Assembly (NCBI GenBank): GCA_024195585.1
Contig: SWBL01000159.1
Span: forward strand, 1-64,000
Direction: 5' to 3'
Source of the DNA: Aureobasidium sp. EXF-3400
Taxonomy: Eukaryota; Ascomycota; Dothideomycetes; Dothideales; Saccotheciaceae
Length of the DNA stretch: 64,000 nt
Shown: positions 1 to 10,505 of the stretch, piece after piece
How the letters are laid out: the number at the start of each line of letters is the position of its first letter
Position numbering within the stretch: position 1 is the first letter of the stretch
Notes under the pieces: model-generated
What the model saw: only the letters and a program-made list of their open reading frames with translations
Told to the model about the DNA's origin: nothing
Database searches by the model: none
Position numbers and translations under genes: made by a program

Positions 1-86
1 TCTCACAACAACAGATGGTCTCACAACAACAGATGGTCTCACAACAACAGATGGTCTCACAACAACAGATGGTCTCACAACAACAG
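1..86 (+). repeat. 18-bp coding tandem repeat at the window edge
   Basis: Four full identical copies of an 18-bp unit (atggtctcacaacaacag) run from 15 to 86. Another 14 bases of the same unit occupy 1-14, so the array continues beyond the left edge. In frame it encodes Met-Val-Ser-Gln-Gln-Gln repeats, and every unit begins with a possible ATG start. The copies are identical, which points to recent expansion or active homogenisation. Confidence 0.95.
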
Positions 87-1550
87 ATGTACCCCGAACC
101 TCTTCAGCACTCTGTTCCCGACACAAATTTCGTGAGTGACGACGATGAACTCCCACCAGATTCAAATCCTTGGCTTGCGGCCATACGAGCTAGGACATCT
201 GCGACATCATCAGTATCGAACACACCTACATCCAGCGCACCCACCAATTCACAAGCTCCTCGGCGTACTGGACCACGCAAGAGCGAGCCGATTGTTCTAA
301 TTGACACAACCCCTCGATCAAAGCAGCGACCACGAATCTCTGACTCTATGTTTGTCAGCGATGACGAATTTGACAGTGCACCACCGAGTTCGAATCCTCA
401 TCTGGCAGCTGCACTTCGACGAATGGCAGGCAGTGCTTCCAACACTCCAACTTCCAGTGCTTCAACAAGCAGGACATCTACACCCAAACTTCCTCCTCAT
501 CTGGCACCTATACGCAGAGCAGCACACCGCAAATCTCTAGATCCATCATCACAGATCCCGACACCAGAGGAAAGGGAAATACTGAGCCAAACAGAATACC
601 CGGTTGATGATATCATCAACGAAAAGACTGTCAATGGCGAAAAGAAGTACCTGATCAAATGGAAGCCTATCCATGGCAGAGAATTCATGGATACTTGGGA
701 GCCAGCGGAGAATGCAAATGCATTGGCAGTGAGAGACTGGGAGCTTACAAAGATGAAGAAAGCGCAATGGAGGAAGAAACCTACCAAGAAAGCTGTGGAG
801 GCTACACCAGAGCAACCGCGTGAGCCGTCGCCTATTCTTGGTGAAGAAGATACGCCAATGTTCTTTGTCGACACTGCTGGCGACAGATCAGTTGGTGCCA
901 GGTTCGTTCCTACTCCTCGCGCCTATCCATCGTCACCAGCAAGCTTATCAACGGACCAGGTTTCGTCTCGTAACCATAGCAGTATGATCAGCAGAGATGA
1001 CCAAATCGCGCCTAACGCTGAGCCAACCTCTGATTCCACACCAGAGCGATCGTCCAGGCCGACAGTTAGGTATGCAGCTCAACCTTTCCGGATTTTCGCT
1101 GTGTCTCCCGAGCCGGTACCCAATCCGGTGCGTTCAGCATCCCAGCCTTCCGCCCATATCGCGGTTGCTCCGGAGTCGATAACAAACGATGCATCAGAGC
1201 CAGCACTCGAACCAGCGCAAAAAGGCGTCGGCAACAATTGGGGAACGGGCAAACATCCCACACAAGCACAGCAGTGTGCAAGGATGCGGGAGAAGCGAGA
1301 GGAGAAGAGAGCTGCGAAGGCAGAGAGACTGGCCAACATGACGGAGAAAGAGAGAGCTGATGCTGCACACAACAAGGCCAAACAAGAGAGGAAGAGGACC
1401 AAGGCGGAGAGATATGCCGCTCTGCCGCAGGAAGAGAAGGACAGATTGGATAGCTGGCTAGCATGGAAGAGGGGTCTAAGGGAGCAAGCAAAGGCCAACA
1501 GAGCTAGAAGAATGGAAACCGCAGCGCGAAACGGTGCTGGGAGACCATAG
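15..1550 (+). CDS. Chromodomain protein, 5' end uncertain
   Basis: The frame is open from the left edge to a stop at 1550, 511 residues from the first in-window ATG. Residues about 195-243 form a chromodomain: a Tyr at the start of the domain, a Lys-Trp in the central strand and an Asp-Thr-Trp-Glu-Pro before the C-terminal helix, the usual positions of the aromatic cage that reads methyl-lysine on histone tails. The N-terminal third is disordered and carries two copies of a block beginning Phe-Val-Ser-Asp-Asp and ending in Asn-Thr-Pro-Thr-Ser-Ser. The last 110 residues are a highly charged Arg/Lys/Glu helix. I see no integrase or reverse transcriptase nearby, so this is more likely a host chromatin protein than a chromovirus fragment. 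The true start may lie outside the window, because the MVSQQQ array runs off the edge. Confidence 0.8.
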   Translation: MVSQQQMVSQQQMVSQQQMVSQQQMYPEPLQHSVPDTNFVSDDDELPPDSNPWLAAIRARTSATSSVSNTPTSSAPTNSQAPRRTGPRKSEPIVLIDTTPRSKQRPRISDSMFVSDDEFDSAPPSSNPHLAAALRRMAGSASNTPTSSASTSRTSTPKLPPHLAPIRRAAHRKSLDPSSQIPTPEEREILSQTEYPVDDIINEKTVNGEKKYLIKWKPIHGREFMDTWEPAENANALAVRDWELTKMKKAQWRKKPTKKAVEATPEQPREPSPILGEEDTPMFFVDTAGDRSVGARFVPTPRAYPSSPASLSTDQVSSRNHSSMISRDDQIAPNAEPTSDSTPERSSRPTVRYAAQPFRIFAVSPEPVPNPVRSASQPSAHIAVAPESITNDASEPALEPAQKGVGNNWGTGKHPTQAQQCARMREKREEKRAAKAERLANMTEKERADAAHNKAKQERKRTKAERYAALPQEEKDRLDSWLAWKRGLREQAKANRARRMETAARNGAGRP

Positions 1551-2357
1551 GCAAAGCCGTCGAACAATTGGGCGAGCGCGAAGGAGCCTTCTCTTTTGCG
1601 TTTTGCCTGACTACTTTAGTATAAGCAACCTCTATTTGACAGTCGATTCCCAAACGAGAATGACAGCCGTTGCGACAGAAGCGCAAAAAGAGATCATGAC
1701 AGCACAAATGCACAAACTTTGGAGTATATGACGGCATCAGGGTCTGAGCGAGCAGAAAATGACAGCATAACATGCCAATTGCTGTTGAAACGGTTTATGA
1801 ATGTGATATTCCAGCCCCCTGACGGAAACGGGTGTCTGCATACCAAAGCCAGCCGAAGTGCCAAGAAATGGCATTCCGAAGGCCGCGAATACGACTGGAA
1901 GTCTGTTCTGCTCGTCGTCAGCTCGAGGCAGCAGTATTGTGAGTTTCTGCAAAGCTTCTTTGAAGGTGCAGCGCATGTTCAAAGAGCGAGAGGCGATGTG
2001 AAGCAGGAAAAGAGGAGCCCGAAAGGTGCAAGCCAAGAGCAACGGAACGGGTTTGAAATATGTAACGGTCCCTCAGCCACACCAGCCTCCTGTATGTGCG
2101 GAGAGGGGTTGACGCGTTTCAGGTTGTGTGCTCACCTGCATTGGGTTATTATTACTGCTGCTTGCTCCCCTGCTGCCATCAGCTCACTGCATGATCCTTT
2201 CTGACTACGGACTCCGAAACCAACAGCAGGGATCTATCGCTTGTCTCTTTCTATCACCCAGAGTTGATCGCTACACCTGTTTCTCTCGTTTTTTCCCATC
2301 TCGATATCCTCTCGGTCAACCCCACATTCGTTTCCAGCAACAACAAGAACAGACAGG
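1551..2357. other. Intergenic, no supported gene
   Basis: Only short open frames without recognisable features are present. The last 150 bases are pyrimidine-rich, consistent with the promoter and leader of the gene starting at 2358. Confidence 0.6.
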
Positions 2358-3174
2358 ATGTATTCGCGCTACATGCGAGATGTGTCTTCCGAGGTGTCGG
2401 ACGTCAAAAACACCTTTTCTGGATGGGATCAGTGTATGAGCAAGGCATACTGCAAGTAAGTCGCTCCTTCCACTTTCTGTTCTACAGTCACTGACTCGCT
2501 CCTTCCCCAGATGGCCAGTAATCATCGGCATCATTGTCGGAGTGGTGATAGCCATTTCCATCGTGTGGTGTCTGGTGCGATGTCTCTGCTGTGGCGTCGA
2601 GTGCTGCTGCAGCTGCATGTCGTGTTTCTCCTGTTGCACTTCCTGCTGTAGAAACGGCCACCACCGCAACCAAGGATACACCCAACCACCACCCCCAGTC
2701 TCGCAGTTCCCGCAATACACCCAGTACCAACCTGCCGCTGCGCCCGTCTACCGCTCCCAACAACCACAATACGCTCGTTTTGACGCTCCCTCGTCGGACA
2801 AACCCTTTAATGAAGACGCTCTCCCTGCCATGCCCAGCTGGAGTCAAAGCCGCACTCTGCGCCAACAAGACACAGATGTGGAGATGGGCAGCATGCACAA
2901 CCAAGCAGCCCAACCCATGCTTCCCAAGTCTCCGCACACCCAAGTCCATGAATACCCCTACCAAGCCAATGCAGGTGCCTATGGCGGTGACCTTGGTACT
3001 TCGCACTCGCCGTATGCGCCTCAAACTGAACAGTATGGCTACGGTCATTACAGCCCTAGAGTTGCTTCGCCGGGGTATGAGGCTAGTGTTGCTGGCACTG
3101 CGGCGCCGAGTTACCATACCACTGCTCCTGGGGTCTCGAGAAAGCCTGTTAGTGGTTCGTGGAGGGATCTTTGA
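2358..3174 (+). CDS. Fibroin-3-related cysteine-rich membrane protein
   Basis: Two exons, 2358-2455 and 2511-3174, are joined across an intron with a GTAAGT donor and a CCCCAG acceptor, giving 253 residues. The start is the ATG at 2358, because the short N-terminal segment (Asp-Val-Ser-Ser-Glu-Val-Ser-Asp, then a Trp-Asp-x-Cys motif) is conserved in this Pezizomycotina family. One membrane helix follows directly after the splice junction. It is followed by a striking Cys cluster (about 13 Cys in 30 residues, likely palmitoylated or membrane-associated) and a Pro/Gln/Tyr-rich cytosolic tail. The family is often labelled fibroin-3 related, and its molecular function is unknown. The splice model restores a continuous family-like N-terminus, so the structure is fairly secure. 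Confidence 0.8.
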
Positions 3175-4130
3175 GTTTCTCGACCTTTTCTCTTTTGTTA
3201 CTGTTGCATAGCGATGGCGTTTTTTTGTTTTGTTCTCAAGTCTCTCCAACAGAAAGAGATGGAGATTTGTGTTTGATCGCGATACCCAAATGTCATGAGA
3301 GGAAAGGGAACAATTTTGCTGGTTCATCTTTGTCCTGTTTTTCCCCTTCGTTGTTTTAGTCCATAGTAATTGCATCGGCTCTGGATGAGCTGTTTCTACT
3401 GTTCGGTCGGCCATGTCTGTATGCACCTAGGATCCTTACACTCGTATCCTACTACCTCTGTGGAGTGAAGTTGCTTCTGACTTATCTGTTACATGCCTGC
3501 ATGTGTAACGAAGGAACTTCGCAGGTTCCATTTTATCACTGAAACCACCCATAACACAACTGTTCGACAGAGAATGCATCGCCCACTTTCAACCAACGTC
3601 TTTAACATACAGCGGTATAAATACTTTGCTAATCATGCAAAATGTGGCAAGCGCCAGCGTCGCAGAAGCATTGGGCAAAGCTTCAAACCAAAACAAACGA
3701 AGAAAGAAAATCCTCAAAAAATTCGCAACTTCACCAGGCTTTCTACACGCAAAAGAGATGCCCGGGTAGCAAAAGTAATGATTCCGCCCGGGTTCGAACC
3801 GGGGACCGCCTGTGTGTTAGACAGAAGTGATAATCAACTACACCACAGAACCAACTTGAGGGAAGATTTGCTGATAGATACAAATATAACACTTTCGAAC
3901 TGAAACAAAAAGAGCCTGCGTTCGATCTTTGTACCCTTGCTTGAACATATGAGAGCTATAGAGCTGCATGATCTGCGACAAACCAATTGTATATTCATGT
4001 CAAGTCGTGACAGAGGTTATGTGGTATGAAGAATTCTATGTCCATTGGCTCTATGTATCTACACATTTCAAAACTCTCCCTGCGAGAAGAGGAAAATTCT
4101 TGAAGACTATTGCACTTTTCATGATCGAAT
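3175..4130. other. Intergenic, contains a tRNA-Val gene
   Basis: Apart from the tRNA gene at 3779-3852 I see no gene. The short open frames here overlap the tRNA or lack coding character. Confidence 0.6.
3779..3852 (-). tRNA. tRNA-Val (AAC), no intron
   Basis: The 74-nt cloverleaf on the minus strand has a 7-bp acceptor stem with two G-U pairs, anticodon loop CTAACAC (anticodon AAC), a GTTCGAA-type T-loop and discriminator A. It differs from the copy at 56604-56677 by one base: the D-loop has GA instead of the near-universal GG (position 18-19). G19 normally pairs with C56 at the elbow, so this copy may be weakened. CCA is not encoded. Confidence 0.9.
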
Positions 4131-5474
4131 TCAGTTTCGAATGCGCCTGGTCAATCGAGAGTCAGGTCTTCCATACAAGTCTCGGCGCTGTCTGACTGGT
4201 GGGATCATTGCGCTCGGGACCGGTGTTTCCGTGGAAGGCGAAGGCTGTGGAGTGGTCGCCTCAGGAGCATGCGAAGCTGACGTTACTCCCTCTGGCACAG
4301 ACTCCTGCTGATCGATCAATAACTGTTCCTTTTGAGCTGTTGGATTAAAAGAAGTAAATACCTCCTCAACGGCCTCGGGTGCATCTCCGTTCTCCTCCAA
4401 AGACATATCAGCTACAGTATTCTGCAATGACTGTTGCATCAAAAATTGCATTCGCTGTTTGAATTCTGCTTCGCTTTGCTGGTGTTGCGCCACGAATCTG
4501 TGAACGGCTTGTTCGTGTTCAAGCAGTGCTTTTTCTCGTTGCACCATGATGTATTCCCGTTTTGCTGCGACGACTTCTCGCTGCGCTACGGCAACTTCTC
4601 GCTGCGTTACAGCAACGTCTCGATTCACCACGGACTTTTCATGAGCCTCCAGAGTTTCCTTTGCTCTATCCAGGGCCGTCTTGGTTTCGTGCTGCTGACG
4701 TAGGAGATTGCTCAACATTGCCGACTGCTTTTTGAAGGTTTCTTGGCTGTTTTCGAGTTTTTCCGTTTGTTGTTCGATGGCTTCTTGACTGAGGTGAAGT
4801 TCCTTTTTCCGTTTTGCGAGATCTGTTTCTTCCTTTCGGACCAGCTCAAGCCTTTTGTCCAGGTTTTTCATCCTGGTGGTGATGGCTTCATGAGTACGAC
4901 TGAGTGACTCCTCTTTCTGCTGGACTTGATCGAGAATCCTTCCCACATCGACAATCCTTTCGTCCATTTCTGCCTCTCGCTTGCTCATTACGTCCTTTTG
5001 GCGTCGACCCTCCGCGAGCAATTCTCGAATTTCCTTTTCCTTTTCTTCGAGGACTTGGATCTGTTCATGTATGCATCTCGGTTGACGAGGGGGGTGCTGT
5101 AAGTCATCGGACGGCTCGGCTGTATAGTGGCGTGCTCTGAGTTGGACGAATTCTTCGAGTATGGTGATACGAGACATTTGTTGGGCAATTCGAGTTGTGC
5201 AGTCTTGGCGAGTGCAGGGGGGCTCCTGCTCTCCAGGTGGGTTGGCGTCTTCAGTAGTTGAGGAGGAGTCGGAGTCGGACTCGGAGTCATCTGAATAATA
5301 ATTCACTTCAGGTTCGTCGTTTCCGTCGGTATCAAACAGAGAGGGACCGAGACCAGAATCGTAGGAAGCAACAGATGCCGTGTCGGATGGTGTGGGTGAA
5401 GCGTTGCGGCCCGAGAAGATCAGCGGCTCCTGGCCAGCGTTTCCAGGGGGTGCGATGTTGGTGGTGTCGTCCAT
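4131..5474 (-). CDS. Long coiled-coil protein
   Basis: 447 residues from the ATG at 5474. The frame is open 45 bases further upstream, but only with a TTG, so this ATG is preferred. Residues 1-90 are acidic and serine-rich, ending in a Ser/Asp tract. A short Cys pair (about 86-91) follows. Residues about 130-370 form a long heptad-rich coiled coil of Glu, Lys, Gln and Arg, with a repeated Val-Ala-Val-x-Gln-Arg-Glu segment. The C-terminus is Pro/Thr-rich and ends in a basic patch. No enzymatic motif is visible. A scaffold or cytoskeletal role would be a guess. It is transcribed away from MsrA. Confidence 0.7.
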   Translation of the reverse strand: MDDTTNIAPPGNAGQEPLIFSGRNASPTPSDTASVASYDSGLGPSLFDTDGNDEPEVNYYSDDSESDSDSSSTTEDANPPGEQEPPCTRQDCTTRIAQQMSRITILEEFVQLRARHYTAEPSDDLQHPPRQPRCIHEQIQVLEEKEKEIRELLAEGRRQKDVMSKREAEMDERIVDVGRILDQVQQKEESLSRTHEAITTRMKNLDKRLELVRKEETDLAKRKKELHLSQEAIEQQTEKLENSQETFKKQSAMLSNLLRQQHETKTALDRAKETLEAHEKSVVNRDVAVTQREVAVAQREVVAAKREYIMVQREKALLEHEQAVHRFVAQHQQSEAEFKQRMQFLMQQSLQNTVADMSLEENGDAPEAVEEVFTSFNPTAQKEQLLIDQQESVPEGVTSASHAPEATTPQPSPSTETPVPSAMIPPVRQRRDLYGRPDSRLTRRIRN

Positions 5475-6340
5475 GACGGTCAATGGCAGGTAGGAGCCCG
5501 CTGCCTGTTGGTGTTGCAAGGTTTAGGTGCTCCTCAGTCTGCGTCGAGAAGAAAACATTTTGCGATTGGCTCGTGCCAGATTCAATTTATCAGGCTTGGC
5601 GTTGTGCGGCTTCGTCGTCTGTTTCTCTGCAGCAGCAACAACGTATATACAGGATCCATTGTTGGAGAAGCCTTGCTTGCAATGGCGTTCAAGGATGGAT
5701 AGGTCGAGGGCCGAGCACTTGGTTGCAACGGTCGAAACAAGGTTGTGGTGCAGCTGCGGCTCATGGACAAGACAACAGCTTGTGCTCCTATATTCGAACT
5801 CGCGCGTACCTCTCATCACGGCCCTCTTTCGCAACAGTGACCCTAATGATTGTTGCATGACATGGCAATAGAAGATGCGACCTTTCTAACGATCCTTCAA
5901 GGAAAATAGAAGAAAGACCAAGAACAAATAAGAAAGCAAAAATGGGATGGTAGTTGGCTGCGAAAAGAAGCAACCACTGGCCAAACTCAAAGTGGTGCTT
6001 TCATGATGAGCGTCTTCATGATCGAGTCATTCGGGCTGTCATTCGTTGCCAAGGACTTCTCGAAGACAAAACTTCAGCCGGAGCAGGTGGCAATTAAGGG
6101 TCCAAGTCCATGACGCGAGATGATGGTTAGCTAAGCAAGTCGCAAGAGCCGGCGGGGTGTCAAACAATTCTGGAAGGTGCAGAGCAAGTCGCGCCTTCTG
6201 ATTAAATATCGCATCTTCGCCTTCTGTTCGCCAATCCATTCATCGCATCACATTCGACTCTTCAGTCAAGCACATCCGCAATCACGAAACCGCTTACGCT
6301 CATCCTCCTCATCGCCGTCGCGATCGCAACTCCGCCAATC
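5475..6340. other. Divergent intergenic region
   Basis: This is shared upstream DNA of the coiled-coil gene (minus) and MsrA (plus). Several overlapping short open frames occur on both strands, none with domain or splice support. Confidence 0.6.
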
Positions 6341-7003
6341 ATGAACTCGCTCTTCGCACGTCTGTCGCGCCCCTTCACATCCTCGACCATGCGCTTTGGA
6401 CCCGAGGGACCTGGCGCCGTCTCTGTCCCCGAAGGCACCGAGAAGGCCACAGTAGCAGCAGGCTGCTTCTGGGGTGTTGAGCACATGTACCGCCACCACT
6501 TCCCCAAGGACGCCGTGCTGGACGCCAGAGTCGGCTACATTGGTGGCAACACCGACAACCCCAGCTACCGCGCTGTCTGCACCGGAAGGACTGGCCGTGA
6601 GTTGCCTTGACGAACGCATCGTTACAACAAGTACTGACTGTTGTACGCAGACGCCGAAGCTCTCCAGATCTACTACAACCCCGACAAGGTGTCATACCAA
6701 AAGCTGCTCGAGTTCTTCTACCGCATGCACGACCCCACAACCGAAGACCGCCAAGGTCCCGATGTTGGCACGCAATACCGCAGCGGCATCTTCACCCACA
6801 ACGACCAGCAAGAGAAGATTGCCAGGGAAGTCACAAAGAAGGTCCAAGAGCAGTGGTGGAAGCAAGGAAAGATTGCCACCGAGATCCTGCCCGCAGGCGA
6901 GTGGTGGGACGCCGAGGCCTACCACCAAAAGTACTTGGACATCAACCCTGGCGGTTACGAGTGCCCGAGTCACTTCTTGAGAAAGTTCCCTGATCTTGAT
7001 TAA
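6341..7003 (+). CDS. MXR1: Peptide methionine-S-sulfoxide reductase MsrA
   Basis: Reduces methionine-S-sulfoxide, free or in proteins, back to methionine using thioredoxin. Exons 6341-6596 and 6651-7003 (intron GTGAGT...ACGCAG) give 202 residues, normal for the family. The catalytic Cys is Cys42 in the Gly-Cys-Phe-Trp-Gly motif. The splice junction recreates the conserved Thr-Gly-His-Ala-Glu-Ala motif, which confirms the intron. The Asp-Val-Gly-Thr-Gln-Tyr-Arg-Ser segment is also intact. A Cys in the C-terminal Gly-Tyr-Glu-Cys-Pro-Ser may serve as a resolving residue. The first 19 residues are Ser/Arg-rich without acidic residues and could direct mitochondrial import; an internal Met17 would give a cytosolic form. 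Confidence 0.95.
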
Positions 7004-7039
7004 ACTACTCGTTGCTGATAATACCCTACTCTATGAATT

Positions 7040-8549
7040 CTAAATATGATGGTCTTGCTTCTCCATCTCTTCCTCTCTTCTGCTCAGCTCAGAGTGCTCG
7101 TACTCGTGCTCGCTGCTGTCTTCGCTGATGGCTGAATTCCGCCTTCTAACCGTCTTCTCAGTTTCTGCTCCCTCTGGTGTGTCAACCGCCACCATACTGC
7201 CTCTGTCGATCGCAAACCTCGGCGGCCTCTCCAACCAACTCGGATTCTGCGATGAAGTACTGCTGTTCCTCCTGCTATCAAACGGCGACTTGAGGAACCT
7301 CCACCACGCCCTGAAAATCTCGAACTTGAACAAGAGGATGAAAGCCTCCACCCCGACAAAAGCAATAACGTACAAAACAGCCACCGCCATCGATTGAGGG
7401 AGAATAAGTTTCTGGATCTCGGGAAGGCATTTGTCCGTGTTGTGTTGCTGGAGGATACAAAGCACCCATGGGATAACCTTGGACGTGTCGTCGAAAGTGC
7501 TGGTCGTGTACGAGTCCACCTTGAAGATAAAAGTGATACACACAAACGCAATGACGAAAATGGCCAATGCGACTATAGCCAACGACCGCCACTGCAAAAG
7601 CAATACTTGCTTTAAGCGACGTACAGCAGTCCAGGCTTGCCGCTTGCTAGATGCAGATTTGACAGAGTTTGTTGCGTTGCCGCTGGAAGGAGGAGCTCGA
7701 CCATGCATAGCAGCTGTCAAGTACACCTTTGCGCAATACACAAACGTCGCGACTTGGATCAGCAAAGCCAGTGCTCCGAATCCAATCATCCAGCCCCAGT
7801 ACGTCGATGTAGATCCGATGTTGACATGGCAGTAATCGCCAAAGCGGTACGAGACACCCACATGGGCAAGCACTGCCGCAGTCAACGCGATAGTGACTGA
7901 CCACGCAGCTATGTTGGCAGCGATGATGGCGACGCGGCCAGGTACGATATCCCAACAGATCTGGAGGTGCATAAACACCGAGCGAACAACAATCCAACAC
8001 ACCGTCAACACACCCCCAAACACCACCATTCCACCCGTAGCAGCACAAGAGGTACTACTGTGGATATCGTTAGGCGTCACAGGGTCGAAACACTGTTCAG
8101 GTCTTTGAGCAAGCGGAACGATGAATCCCAGTTCCATAATTATGATGCCAGCAAGTAGAGCAATGTTCAAGAATGAGCGTCTTGTTGCTGCTGCTGGAAG
8201 CACAGCGTATGAGAGAAGTAGAAAGCCGCAGAGAATAAACCCGACGACGTTGACCCATGCTGCGCCGTCTGCGAGACCGGGAAAGCTGGACGAGTTTACC
8301 CAGTCGGAGAGCGGACAGGGTACGCAGCATTTGGAGCCATGACCGGTGGTGTCCAGAGGGTTTTTGGCGCAGTTGCGGCCTGCGTAAACTGTTTCGAGAG
8401 CGTCAGCTATGATTCGGTCTTGAAGCAGGGATGGAGTCGAACTCACAGCCTTCGGTATAAGGATAGAGGCTCTCGCTGATGAAGGGGTGCGGACACCCGC
8501 CAGCATCGAGGGTGATGTTACCAAGCAGTGTAAGCAAGTTAGCAGACAT
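7040..8549 (-). CDS. Fungal frizzled/smoothened-like 7TM receptor
   Basis: Exon 1 (8549-8447) and exon 2 (8388-7040) are joined across an intron with a GTGAGT donor and ACAG acceptor, giving 483 residues. The junction falls in a Cys-rich extracellular N-terminus (Cys-Pro-His-Pro early, then a Cys-Cys-x-Pro-Cys-Pro segment). Seven hydrophobic helices follow. The order and loops (Leu-Gln-Ile-Cys-Trp after TM3, Arg-Phe-Gly-x-Tyr-Cys-His before TM5) match the fungal frizzled-like membrane region family. The C-terminal tail is Ser-rich and acidic with possible phosphosites. The role is presumed signal perception at the plasma membrane; ligand and coupling are unknown. A single-exon reading would need a TTG start and would lose the conserved Cys-rich N-terminus. 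The gene converges on MsrA, 36 bp between stops. Confidence 0.82.
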
Positions 8550-9072
8550 GGTTTTGCTGATCTCTGGCTCGAGGTCACCGAAGTTGCCGAGTACAGGAAG
8601 ATAGTGAATTTGTGGGACCTGAGGATACCCTGAGGGACTTGCTCAAAGACTTGGTCCGGCATCTCGACTTCCAGTCCAGACGCCCATCTGAATTCGAATG
8701 ACAAAGAAGGTCAGTGGTGCTTACCGTTTCCGGCTTCAGAAGACAATGAAAGAGGTTGGAAGGAAGAGGTGGCTTGAACATTCCTCAGCCCATGCTGAAC
8801 TCGAATTTGACAGAGAACAAGATTGTGGTTTTCTGCACCAGATCCAGCCTCACTCGCTACACTTGCCATCGAAAAAAGAAGAAATCCTCGATCGAACACA
8901 AGGAAAAAGGTCAAAAAAGATACATCATTTCTCGAAGCAAGGATTGGCCAGATAATAATCGCACTCTTCGACATCCGCCCAAATAGGGGCACCGGTATTT
9001 TCTTCGGCTGTTGGCATGTCCGGGAGTCGTAGCGCAGTCTTACAGTTTTTCATGCTGCTTCTGCCACCTTGG
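8550..9072. other. Intergenic, no gene seen
   Basis: Lies between the receptor start and the stop of the next minus-strand gene. It is A/T-rich with short unsupported frames only. Confidence 0.6.
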
Positions 9073-9879
9073 TCAGGCTTCGTCATGCAGTCTAGATACT
9101 GCATCTTGACATTTGTCCTTGTTGTACACAGACAAATCCGGCCAACCGTGCTCTTGGTAGGCATGCCTGACCGCAACGGTCAAAGCATCGAATTCGTCGA
9201 GATTCTCCTCGGTTTCCAATTCGTCAAACCACGGTTCGATTTGATGCGGTTCCACGGGCACAGATTTCAATGTTCTCAATTCATTCTTCAAGATCTCGAA
9301 GAAGTCGGCAATGCTCCATGCTGACCATTGCCGCCAACCATGTTCGTTTTCAGGGGTGCAGTCTTCGAAAGAATTCGAACCACCTGATGGCTTAGTGACA
9401 GGCCTTCTGATAGGGTTACCGTCAAAGTCAGGAGCTTCTAACCAGTGCACAGTGCCGAATTTTGTGTCGAGGATAAATACTTCGTTGTCGCGGCCGCCGC
9501 ATGTGAGGCCAAAGGCTGAGGAAGATACATGGGGCCAGTCTAGTCCTTCAGTGATGATTCTGACACCTTCTGGGTCGAATGGAGCGACTCCTCCGGTCCA
9601 AACGTGGTCGGTGAGCAATCTAGACCAGTTTGCAACTTTAGCGCGGGCTATAAGTTGATCCTCGTCCCCAAGGCAGGGAAGGCGGCGCATCAGTTCGTAG
9701 ACTTGGTCGTTTTTGCCTAACTGGGCGACTCTTTCTTTTGTGATGGTTGGCCAGCCTTCAGCTGGCGGTTCGTCGACGTAGTTTTCTGGTAGAAACATGT
9801 CTGTGAGGAATTGGTAATAGTCACGGAAGGCGGCGATGGTGGCCTCGCGGGAGTAGGTGATTTCGTCCAGTGTCGGCAT
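9073..9879 (-). CDS. Conserved fungal protein, SMI1/KNR4-like fold possible
   Basis: 268 residues in a single exon from the ATG at 9879. It is soluble and acidic, rich in Trp and Glu, with no signal peptide. It resembles a family of uncharacterised fungal proteins that begin Met-Pro-Thr-Leu-Asp-Glu-Ile-Thr. The central part (Gly-Leu-Thr-Cys-Gly-Gly-Arg-Asp-Asn-Glu-Val-Phe-Ile-Leu-Asp-Thr, then a Trp-Ser-Ala-Trp-Ser-Ile-Ala-Asp-Phe-Phe segment) has the layout of SMI1/KNR4-type modules, which bind protein partners in cell-wall signalling and immunity-type systems. That assignment is an inference from pattern only. Confidence 0.7.
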   Translation of the reverse strand: MPTLDEITYSREATIAAFRDYYQFLTDMFLPENYVDEPPAEGWPTITKERVAQLGKNDQVYELMRRLPCLGDEDQLIARAKVANWSRLLTDHVWTGGVAPFDPEGVRIITEGLDWPHVSSSAFGLTCGGRDNEVFILDTKFGTVHWLEAPDFDGNPIRRPVTKPSGGSNSFEDCTPENEHGWRQWSAWSIADFFEILKNELRTLKSVPVEPHQIEPWFDELETEENLDEFDALTVAVRHAYQEHGWPDLSVYNKDKCQDAVSRLHDEA

Positions 9880-10505
9880 GATGAGAAAAGAGATGGGCCA
9901 GCGTAGTTTGCTAAAGCAGAAGTGTATAATTTTCGAGAGTTACTGGAACATACAAGGGAAAAGTGCGACCTCATTCACCCTTATAGCATGATTGATCGAG
10001 CTGGTTGCCTGAAGGCGCGAGCGCGTCAAGATTGGTGCCTCGGACAGCGAGTCGTGAGCACCGCCGAGAAGCGATGAGCCCAGGGTTTACTTTCCGGCGG
10101 ACTCAATTGCTGTTCGTACAACTGAAGTCGGCGGAAAGATATCGAGAGCTTGCTGAATGTTTTGTTACATGATGCGTACCTATGTACGTCGAGGAGTGTG
10201 TAGAGAAGTCGCAACCGGGACGAAACTTGGTTATCTGGCATGTTGAAAGCATGACTTATTAGAAAACCCCCTTTAGCCCATTTCTCTTCTCTTCCTATTA
10301 TATTTCGCACATAATCATCTGCTACACGTTCGAGACATGGTGTTTCTGAATCTTCTGCTTGGTCGTGCAAAAGAGGAAAAGACGATGTTGGTTAGAACAG
10401 GGTAAGCACCTCAACGATGATTTCCACGTGACGTCGTAGCAAACGGCAGGCGCGTCATGCTGGATTTCTTCGACGGCCGAACAGAAACAAAAAACAAGCG
10501 CCGCC
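9880..10505. other. Divergent intergenic region
   Basis: Shared upstream DNA between the minus-strand gene ending its 5' side at 9879 and KTI12. A 114-codon minus-strand frame (10026-10370) lacks any coding signature. Confidence 0.6.

Noticed and set aside
15..1550. Chromodomain of a Ty3/gypsy chromovirus
   Set aside because: No integrase, reverse transcriptase or LTR is visible next to it.
1719..2204. 161-codon plus-strand frame
   Set aside because: No domain, no codon bias and overlapping frames on both strands.
10026..10370. 114-codon minus-strand frame in the KTI12 upstream region
   Set aside because: Composition looks random and it overlaps promoter DNA.
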